Below, in pieces: positions 56,601-64,000 of a DNA stretch of 64,000 nt (positions are counted from its first letter, which is position 1; every line of letters starts with the position of its first letter). The DNA comes from Hybos culiciformis (lineage: Eukaryota > Arthropoda > Insecta > Diptera > Hybotidae), in contig OZ023274.1 in NCBI GenBank assembly GCA_964007475.1, forward strand, positions 59,664,076 to 59,728,075, written 5' to 3'. Below the pieces are notes generated by a model. That model searched no databases, was not told where the DNA came from, and saw only the letters and a program-made list of their open reading frames with translations. The position numbers and the translations under genes are program-made.

Positions 56601-59600
56601 ACCATTCTGATCCAAATCTAAACAATAAAGTCCATCTTCCGTTCCCAACAATATTCGGTCTGGATCAATGATTAAACCACTTAGAGCCGTTCTGATAACA
56701 TTTATCGATAAACTGTCTAATACTTCACGTATACGAAATATTGCCGTATTAGGCAAATTATTACGCTTCAAAATTCGATGCAATTCACTAAGCGCTACTA
56801 CCCATTTTGTTTTTTCAGATTCTGTATCAGCAAGCATCAGCGTATGAGATGACGGTCCACCATCGATCAAAGAAGTCTTTATCTGAAAAATAATGAAATA
56901 CAAAAATACAGTTGGTCTTAAAATTCTGTTGAATTTTCAATGATTAACTAACACCATCCGATGTACCTATTTTATCGCGAGACAAAAAAGCTTATCTTGG
57001 AACAACTAATTATATTAGGAAAGCCAAAATTTTATATAAAAATGTATGTGGATATCTACGATAGTTAAGCTTTATATTTGAGTTTTAGATGAATATTATA
57101 AAATTCATTTTATATAGACAAGATTATCCTTAGTTGTCCCAGTAAGACAACTTATCAAAAAATGTACAAGTACTTTTTTTGGCACTAATAAACATTAAAA
57201 AACAGAAATATATATGTTACGGCTAAAGTACAAAATGTCATAATGTATACATTACCCGGTAAATGTGTAACACCACAAGATTAGGTAGGCAAATGTAAGC
57301 CGTCTCCCCGAACTTCCTAGATAATTATGTTTTTAAAAATGATGCTAGATTTAGATAAAAGGCGTAAAAATATCGAACAAAGACAGTTTTTGCTATAATA
57401 ATTATTATAACAAGAAAATAAAGGCCTTACCAATTTACTCTATCGATAAAAGTCTGGTATATGGTTGACATCTTATTAAGGAGATATGCGGTTTTCAATT
57501 AACTAAGAAACTATTCGAAAGTGTTACAACTAGAATTACACCAAGGTTGCTTTGTCAATCTTTAATCGAAAATTAAAAGCTTTTAAAATGAAAGTTAAGT
57601 TAAAAGAAAATGTAAAATACCTTGGGATAATCCTTTATAAAAAACTCGCCTGGAATGAGCATATCTGGGAGAAAAAAAGAGAAAGCGCTTAGGACCTACT
57701 GAGCCTGTAGAACGGCCATCGGAAGGACTTGGGGACTTTCGCCGAAGATAGAACACTGGATCTATATCCGTGTTATAAGACCAATAGTCGTATATGGGGC
57801 ACTCGCACAGTGGCCAGTTACAAGGAAGAAAAATATTGTAAAACTTCTGGATCAGATACAGAGATCTATAGAAACAATTTTGAATCTAAAACCACTGTCA
57901 CTGCATTTACAAGTAGCAGCTATAAATACAGTAGCATGACAGGACAATGGGAATAAGGGGAAAGCCTCAAACCACACGAAAGAGTGGGGGATTTTCACGA
58001 AAAAATTTGAAACGAACTATCTGAGGAGGTCGTTTGGGATAAAATCGTAGGGTCACTTAATGTGAATAAAACATTTAAAGTTGTAGTGGCTCAAACACGA
58101 CCAAGGATCCCAGAGGGTGCCTTGAAAGTACACAAAGACGGTTCCAAATAAGAGGGAACTATGGGTAAGGGGTTTACTGCTAGGAACTTAATATATCACA
58201 TGCTGCTGACATCAACGAATCTGCCTCGGTCATATAAACAAAAACCCTGGAGATAAAGATAAGCAGCAAGATTGTTAAAATAGAGGGAGATAAACATATA
58301 CTCAGACAGTAAAACTATCCTAAGTACACTAATCCAGACAATACAAGAGTGTCTGAAAGCCCTCGAGAATTTAGAACAGGAGAACCGAGTGACCGGACGT
58401 GGAATATTTCCAGGGTTTCTTTCCAGGGTTTCTCGGAGATAAGGAGCAAGATTGACTGCGAGAGTTGGGAAAAACATAAGAGAATACGGCAACACGTTGA
58501 AGAGAATAAGATTTGGGAGGACCTATACAAGGAAAAGTCAAAACTATGTGTTGACAGATGCAACCTGTGACTTTTCACGGGCATAGTTTAGAATAGGAAA
58601 AGCCGACAATGGAACCTGGATTCGATGCGGAGAGGAGTTAAACACGGTTACTCACGTATTCTGTCAGTGTCCAACGATACGAATTAAGAGGGCTAGAATA
58701 TTAGCAGAGTACATCCTACAGAACTTTGAAGAACTGCAAAGATACAAACCAGGGAATATTATTAGGTTCACGAAATGAATAGGATGGCTCGATTGGGAAT
58801 AAAAGACCCATCGGGTAGGGTTGTACAACGGGCCAACAGGCCTAAGAGCCGACCTTCTACGAGAAAATACATGTGATACCTTGTATAAACTGCGATGTAG
58901 ATGTTTTATTAAAAAGCTGGCTGAAAAAAATATGACTCAAGCTGTTCAAGCCTAGTCACTTCCACCTACTTCAGCTTCTGCTAAATTCCATAATTTACGC
59001 TGGATTGGAAAGGTTATATATCTCTTCTGTCTGAGAAAGGGGGTGGAAATTACAGAGTGATCAACTCTGACCAGTACTCACTACCTTCAACCAACATTAC
59101 CAGTTCTGCTCGATATCATAAGATGTCAATGCAAGACAGATTGTAATACTTCAAGGTGCTCATGCAAAAAACATGGTTTGGAATGTTCATCAGCTTGCGG
59201 TGAATGTCAAGGTATAATCTGCAGTTACTCCAACATAGAAGACGTGTACGACGATGGTGTTTCTGATGGAGAGTAATACATATTGGAAATGACAGTAGTG
59301 CTTTAATAGTGTCAGTAGTTTTTTTCAAACAGTTTACAGTAATTTAAACAAGAATTTGTATAAAAATAACAAAGTTTTTCCAAATTCTTACACCCATCAT
59401 TATAATGTTCATAACTTAACTACCTTTATTATAAAGATTATGTAATAAACGGAAGATACTAGACACGACTTTATGTGATTCCTGTTTCTAAAAGCTTTCT
59501 ATTTGATACATACATATTTGAAGTTAACTTGAGCAATATATGGCTTTTATACCCTACTATCCTGCTATCAGTTATGAAGTACTTAGTTTAGGGCTTTCAG

Positions 59601-62600
59601 TTTTTCAAAGCTGTTCGGGGGGACAATATGCGGAAAAATACTACGTCCCATTCATTATGTAAAAATCGCCAGAAGAGACATTGTTTTCATTTTATTTAAC
59701 TTTTTGTTATAAGTAAAAAATATACATAAGTGAAATTAAATGTTTTTTTGGCATGTAAAAAAAATCATAATAAAATATAAATTTATTTGATTCCTAATGA
59801 GAAGTAAAAAAATTATATTTAGCTATTTAATCAACTTTTTTAGTATATAAATATTAAAATATCATATTAAGATTCCACGTACTAAATTAAAATCAAAATT
59901 CAATTAATATTAGTATCAGTGGCGGTTCGTGGAAGTTTTGAAAAAGGGTGCTGCAAAACATAAAAAGCTCATTTTTTAATTATAAAAATTCTATGATATA
60001 TACCCATACACATAATGTATATGAAAATCAGTTTTGAAAATTCAAAACAAACAAAAAACATCCCATATGAAAATTGTGCTGCTTCTGAAGCAGTGCATTT
60101 TTCTATAAATTCAAAAATCCCATAACAAAAAAAATTTCCCATATTTGTTTTTAAATTTTTCAGGTATAATACAGCCGCACTGCTTCTGTGGCAGTGCATT
60201 TTTCCTTATATTCAAGTCATAGAAAAAACTTAACAGCAATAAAAATGTATTAAATTATTCGTGAAAATAAAAATCCCTGCACTGCGAAAATCGCAGTTCC
60301 AAAAATTCTGTTAAATTGATTTCTGCACTATTTGTGAAAAGTATTTTCTAAAAATTTCAAAAGCTTTTGCGCGGGATTTTTTGTGCTAAAGTGGGACGTC
60401 GGGACAAATACCTTTGGGCGGGACAATCCCGCCGAAATCAGGACGCCTGGAAGCCCAAACTTAGTTCTTCATCACGTAGATTTGAAACTGATGAAATTGG
60501 TGAATCCCTACGAGCCTTTAGAAGTAGTTTTTCATCACGTAGGTTCTGAATCTGATGAAAATGGTGAACAAAAGCTAATAGGGTAGATTTCGAGACTAAA
60601 TCCAAGATGGCGGCTAATATGACAGCTTTCCCTTACTTAGATTTTTGTACACTTTTGATATGTTGTTGGGAACATTCTTCCAAGTCTAAAAAACCTTACT
60701 TTATTTCTTTTACCATTAGTTTGATATTTAAGTTTTTTTTCATCTAAAATGACTGGTCTAATAATATATGGCATCAACATTTTTTTATAAATTTTAATTT
60801 TTATATTTGAATTTTTATTTAAGTAGTTCTTAATTTAAAAAAAACGTGAATTATTTCGTTAAGTTTTATTTAAGGATTTCTAATAAAATCTTGAATATTA
60901 ACTTATTAAAGTTTTATTTGATTCATCTAAATGCAGTATTTTATACTTGGAACCTAACCCTCTTTCTTCTATAGAGTTCATGTCTCTTGCAGTTGCAACG
61001 CGATTTCCTAGTACGTGAAGTTTTCTAAGAACGTATCTGTCGCGTTGTAGGAGGGTTGACTGTATGGTAAATTTAATTTTTTTCAAGCGTTAGTTCTGAA
61101 AAAATTGCTGATTTTAGTATTTTCTAAAAATTTAGCATCAAAATGTTTGCAGTTTGCAAAGAATTTTTATTTTAATTAAAACGTTTTTATTAGTTCACTT
61201 TGTTGTTCGGTACAAATTTTGTAATCAATTTTTCAGGCACTTCTAGATGAGATAGAGTCTTGAAAATTGGAGCATAGGTCAGAAATGGATGACAATACAA
61301 CATAATGTAAAAATTATTGTGGTTCCACGGTTCCATCCATGGTTCCACTGATTCCGCAATCACGCCACTGTACCGATTTGGCTGAAATTTTGAACTCAAG
61401 TAGCATTGGGATCCGAGATGGTTTTAGAATATTAGAAATTTTGATCCGAAGCCCCGACGGGGAGCCTACCTTAGAAGCCGGTTTTGGAATTTACGTATAT
61501 TCCGATAAAATGTTATAGCGTTGGACCCGAAAAGCCTATTTAAAAAACCGGATGTTGAAAAGCTCTCAACTGTTACGCCAGGGCTCAATTAGGGGCAATA
61601 CAACAAATTTCGAAATTTGGAAAATAAGGGGATAAACTTCGAAATTTATATTTTTATGGCTAAATTCGATTCAAATAAGATTAAAAAGGAAAAAATAAAT
61701 CAATAAATAAAAGAAAAAATTTGAAAACAACGCTCTGAGGCGTGTATTTGAAATTCACAACAACAAAAAAAAATTTGAAATTTTACACTAACAAAATACA
61801 TTAGGAATTTGAAATTCAGAATTTGAAATTTTTAAATTTTTTTAAGGGTGAAGCACTATTATCTGTTTATATTTTTTACTTTTTGGTTATTTTATTCCGT
61901 TATAAAAACGTTGTTTTTAAATTTTTGATTTATTTATTTATTTTTTACGATTTTTTTACAAAAACAGACTTACCCTAAATATACAAGGAACATCCTTTTT
62001 AGCTGCATGTATTACATCACTTTCTCTTACACCCGTCACAGCAAACTCTGGATCACGCATGTCCAAAACTTGTGAAACATTGACACTTGGCAATGCTGTG
62101 CGATCAGGTATTATGTCATATAAGAATAATTTGAAATCGCATACAACAACAAATTGTCGAACCCAACCTCTTTTAACTGCTCCCATTTTTGGCACCTTTA
62201 CATAACCTTCGTAAGCAGTTCCTATTCCCCGTGTAGGATCAATCCCAAGCGGCCGTTTTGTTTGATCAGATGGAACTGGACATGTCGTAGGAACTTTTTG
62301 GCAACAAACAGTGTGGCATGCAAAACCACAGAGCTCACAAACGACACCCTGACGTGTTAGTCCAACCATTAATGAAGTGCAATGATTACATTTAGTTGGA
62401 CTGCTGAAAGTTCGAACCAAAAACTGATGAATTTTTTGCTTTTGTATTATTGAACTATGCAAGCTGTGTTGATCAATTGAATTGTCACTAAGATTCGACT
62501 TTGAGCTTGATAAACTATGAGTGGTTAGGTTAATATCAATTTCATTGTCGTCATTATCGATTGAATAATTTCCAATGCTGCCATGTTGTATTAAAATTTG

Positions 62601-63008
62601 ATGATGTTCTTGTTGTTGTGGCTGTTGTTGTTGTGGCTGTTGTTGCTGTGGTTGTTGTTGCTGTGGTTGTGATGGTTGTTGCTGTATTTGTTGTGTTTGT
62701 TGGTGTAATAGTTGTTGTTGTGGTTGTTGTAGTTGTTGTTTTTGTTGCAGCTGTTTTTGTTGCTGATGTGTATGTTGCAAAGAATATTGATTGGGAATAT
62801 TATTGGACGACGATGACGCTGATGATTGATTTTGTTGATGTGAAAATTGTTCCAAAGAATTCGATGACGGGTGCTAAGAATAATAAAAGGATAAAAACAA
62901 TAAAATAAATATCGATTATTTTTCTTTTATTTCTAATCATACCATATTTCCTCCAGCTAAAACCGTTGAAGTTGTATGTGTTGTAGATCCAGAAATATTG
63001 CTTGTTTC
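50548..63008 (-). CDS. gek: Genghis khan / MRCK (Cdc42-binding kinase), C-terminal 865 residues
   Basis: Minus strand exons: 63008-62943 (less sure), 62873-61974, 56882-56603, 56549-56121, 54196-53990, 53924-53739, 51778-51688, 51549-51329, 51267-51167, 50664-50548. Phases fit throughout and sum to 866 codons with the stop. Approximate order: Q-rich linker, C1 zinc finger (fragment residues 171-220, H-x12-C-x2-C...C-x2-C-x4-H-x2-C), PH (241-355), CNH (370-690), CRIB ([17 protein letters not shown], near 730) and a Ser/Pro-rich tail. The N-terminal kinase and coiled coil lie beyond the right edge. The protein is a membrane-targeted Cdc42 effector that controls actin. It runs through the right-hand duplicate; the mariner lies in the 1.9-kb intron between 56121 and 54196. 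Confidence 0.95.
51167..51267 (-). CDS. gek: gek penultimate exon (right copy)
   Basis: Acceptor AATATCAG, donor GTAAAA. It encodes [20 protein letters not shown] then [13 protein letters not shown]. Both phases fit. Confidence 0.85.
51329..51549 (-). CDS. gek: gek exon with the CRIB motif (right copy)
   Basis: Acceptor TTTTTTAG. It encodes [17 protein letters not shown], the Cdc42/Rac interactive-binding motif, then a Pro/Arg-rich stretch. The donor used here is G|GTAGAA at 51328. If the 61-bp intron is kept, the frame reads RTPSA and stops. Confidence 0.9.
51688..51778 (-). CDS. gek: gek exon, basic linker before CRIB (right copy)
   Basis: Acceptor TATTTTTAG, donor GTAATA. It encodes [20 protein letters not shown] followed by VRDGNRVAK. 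Confidence 0.88.
52218..52959 (+). mobile_element. Helitron-like element in gek intron (right copy)
   Basis: Identical to the element at 40555; lies in the intron between gek exons 53739 and 51778. Confidence 0.6.
53739..53924 (-). CDS. gek: gek exon, end of CNH (right copy)
   Basis: Acceptor ATTTCAG, donor GTAAAA. It encodes [20 protein letters not shown] and [20 protein letters not shown]. Confidence 0.93.
53990..54196 (-). CDS. gek: gek exon, CNH (right copy)
   Basis: Acceptor TTTTCCAG, donor GTAATC. It encodes [12 protein letters not shown] and [18 protein letters not shown]. Confidence 0.93.
54395..55534 (-). mobile_element. Tc1/mariner-type transposon, DD37E, in gek intron (right copy)
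   Basis: Ends TCCCAGAAAAAAACAGACCA and the matching inverted TGGTCGGTTTTTTTCTGGGA delimit 1,140 bp. TA precedes the left end; the right border is less clear (CAGTTC follows). The transposase remnant is minus strand, the same as gek. Confidence 0.85.
54521..55393 (-). pseudogene. Tc1/mariner transposase, two frameshifts (right copy)
   Basis: Three overlapping frames make up one protein. 55393-55118 has the paired helix-turn-helix ([20 protein letters not shown]). 55245-54853 has the first catalytic Asp (YVIDDEPYC). 54946-54521 has the second Asp ([10 protein letters not shown]) and Glu (PIERFW), with 37 residues between them. Frameshifts lie near 55200 and 54920. DD37E is a known variant in mosquito elements. 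It is inactive here. Confidence 0.88.
56121..56549 (-). CDS. gek: gek exon, CNH core (right copy)
   Basis: Acceptor CGATTTCAG, donor GTAAGT. It encodes [15 protein letters not shown], then [19 protein letters not shown]. The intron before it is only 53 bp. Confidence 0.95.
56603..56882 (-). CDS. gek: gek exon, end of PH and start of CNH (right copy)
   Basis: Acceptor TTTTTCAG, donor GTATGT. It encodes [20 protein letters not shown] (end of PH) and [15 protein letters not shown] (start of the citron homology domain). Confidence 0.95.
57583..58779 (+). pseudogene. I-type LINE remnant: RT thumb, RNase H, C-terminal knuckle (right copy)
   Basis: Plus strand, in several frames. [20 protein letters not shown] and [14 protein letters not shown] are from the RT thumb. 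KVHKDGSK and [20 protein letters not shown] are RNase H motifs. [20 protein letters not shown] is the C-terminal zinc knuckle. Stops interrupt it throughout. Lies in the gek intron before exon 56882, opposite to gek. Confidence 0.82.
58872..59276 (+). pseudogene. Cys-rich protein fragment (CxC repeats), broken (right copy)
   Basis: [20 protein letters not shown], a stop, [15 protein letters not shown], a frameshift zone, then [18 protein letters not shown] and [17 protein letters not shown], ending DGVSDGE and a stop. LPPTS.AAK.HS.R plus a terminal C.CK..C...RC.C.K.GL.C...C..C.G..C block is a pattern I recall from uncharacterised arthropod proteins, probably mobile-element associated. Directly follows the LINE remnant. 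Function unknown. Confidence 0.65.
60558..61340. other. Unique part of the gek intron, nothing recognised
   Basis: Begins where the duplicate ends. Short AT-rich frames only. Confidence 0.5.
61345..61640 (+). repeat. Partial Helitron-like repeat
   Basis: Contains 'ccgatttggctgaaatttt', TATTCCGATAAAATGTTATA and GCGTTGGACCCGAAAAGCC like the copy at 16573, but both ends are missing. Confidence 0.6.
61733..61862. mobile_element. Half copy of the 10790 MITE
   Basis: Matches one arm, from the ACGCTCTGAGGCGTGT hairpin loop to the terminus AAGGGTGAAGCACT. The other arm is missing. Confidence 0.75.
61974..62873 (-). CDS. gek: gek exon with Q-rich linker, C1 domain and start of PH
   Basis: 300 codons between TTATTCTTAG and GTAAGT. 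A Gln tract of about 60 residues (near 62630-62795), then the C1 finger ([30 protein letters not shown]), then [15 protein letters not shown], the start of the PH domain. The last codons are CIFR. Confidence 0.95.
62625..62800 (-). repeat. gek: CAA/CAG tract in gek coding sequence
   Basis: Imperfect CAA/CAG triplets encode about 60 residues, mostly Gln with interspersed Pro and Leu, before the C1 domain. The antisense 115-codon valine-rich frame here is its shadow. Confidence 0.9.
62943..63008 (-). CDS. gek: gek exon, Ser/Thr-rich linker (tentative)
   Basis: Between TTTTTTAAAG and GTATGA. 22 codons in phase 0: [20 protein letters not shown] then NM. Splice sites and phase fit, but the sequence is of low complexity, so the exon is only probable. 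Confidence 0.6.
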
Positions 63009-64000
63009 CTTTAAAAAATGATCTAAATACGACATTTGGGATGATGGTCGCTCTAAAACTATTCCATTTCAATTGTTTTAAAAATATTTTCCCAAACAAA
63101 TAAAGTTGGTTTTTAAATGTTCCAAAAACGCACAATCAACAAATATTATTTAAAACACACAGGCAATAGGGATTTTTGCATATGGAATGAACAGCGAAAG
63201 CAGCAGCAATTAATATACATAAATAAATAAAATAAAACATTTTTGTTAGAAAAACAATCTACTTAAATATATGAATATGTAATGTAACTATATTATTTAA
63301 GTTTAAAATAATTTCAAAGAAAATATAACAAAATTATATTGTACAAATATTGGAACAAACATTTTTTTATTCTTCAAAATATTAAATGAAAGCAAACTCT
63401 CACGAATTCTTGTCAAAGCCTGTATGTCAATTGCTCGCACAAATGTGTACAATAAAATTAAAAATAATTCGATTTGATTCAAACTCAAATAAAACTAAAA
63501 ATATTTCTGCAATGTGTTCGTTCATTACATAAAATATGTACAGCAACAAACAAATAAATTTTTTTAAGTTACGAACTTTCTCGCAGAAAGTATACGTATT
63601 CAGAAAGAAATTAAATTTGTTCAACTTGAAAAACAAAATTTATAAATCACATAATTATTCTGAAAGTTATATATATGTATACAAATATTTTATACAATAT
63701 TTGTAAATATTAATGAAAATTAAGCGCTAAGGCCAAGCTAAAAAAAACCAAAACGTTCATGAAAAGAAAATTAAAAATTTTCAAACAATTTCAGAGAATC
63801 AGTTATGAGAGCTTTATGACTTTTTCAAAAGTTCCATAACGCCCGAACAAATTAAGTAATAAAGCTCAAAATATTCGGATTTATTTCCGTCTAACTTAAA
63901 CTATAGCTGCGCGAACAAAGGCATTTTGTATTGTCCGTTCGGAAAAGGAGTTAAAACCCCCTTTTTCGCAACTTAACATATGGGTACGCGAGTAAAGGTC
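63009..64000. other. Likely gek intron, no exon recognised
   Basis: No frame resembling the MRCK coiled coil is seen on the minus strand up to the window edge. Confidence 0.5.

Larger units (their letters stand above)
49095..60557. repeat. Right copy of the 11,463-bp exact duplication
   Basis: Starts directly after the gap, inside a T-run, at the equivalent of 37432, and ends at 60557. Beyond that the sequence continues uniquely (AAAATGGTGAAC). This copy is contiguous with the upstream gek exons at 61974-63008. Confidence 0.95.

Noticed and set aside
37432..60557. True recent tandem duplication of gek 3' exons
   Set aside because: Possible, but an exact repeat that ends precisely at both edges of a 200-N placeholder is explained more simply by contig overlap; kept as the alternative to test.
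62561..62908. 115-codon valine-rich frame, plus strand
   Set aside because: It is the antisense of the gek polyglutamine tract.
1..64000. tRNA, rRNA or snRNA genes
   Set aside because: I looked for box A/B and conserved rRNA words by eye and saw none; a covariance-model search would be decisive.

Overview
The window is AT-rich, intron-containing animal DNA, almost certainly from an insect. It carries parts of two conserved genes whose protein sequences resemble insect exostosin-1 (tout-velu) and the Cdc42-binding kinase Genghis khan/MRCK. Homopeptide tracts (Asn, Gln), a mix of tiny introns (61-88 bp) and multi-kilobase introns, and dense insect-type transposons fit this. The order cannot be fixed from the sequence alone.

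Layout. Positions 1-7.1 kb: transposon debris, including an R1-like LINE tail and a nest of inverted-repeat elements, lying in what is probably the last long intron of the exostosin gene. 7.15-21.6 kb: seven exons of tout-velu/EXT1 on the minus strand, giving 600 codons from the start codon. The final catalytic exons would lie beyond the left edge. Its introns hold a Helitron-like element, several TTA/TAA-flanked MITEs and a dead LINE. 21.6-37.4 kb: intergenic transposon nest, including an array of palindromes and a hAT element (28.2-35.2 kb) that received a LINE, a hAT MITE and a 4.4 kb DNA transposon with a long transposase ORF. 37.4-63.0 kb: minus-strand 3' part of gek/MRCK (C1, PH, CNH, CRIB, tail).

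The segment 37432-48894 recurs at 49095-60557 at a constant offset of 11,663 bp. Every open frame found in both copies has the same translation, and the copies are separated by exactly 200 N. This looks like two contigs that overlap by 11,463 bp and were scaffolded without merging, not a biological tandem duplication. The 3' gek exons therefore appear twice; only the right-hand copy connects to the upstream C1/PH exon.

The genes are housekeeping and developmental: EXT1 polymerises heparan sulfate in the Golgi, and gek is a Cdc42 effector kinase. No operon-like or defence system is seen. The novelty lies in the mobile DNA: a nearly intact transposon with 4-bp target duplications and a transposase I place only tentatively, a PIF/Harbinger-type MITE that keeps a start codon plus splice donor, two arrays of roughly 60-bp palindromic units, and Helitron-like elements with variable internal tandem arrays. 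I saw no tRNA, rRNA or CRISPR array.
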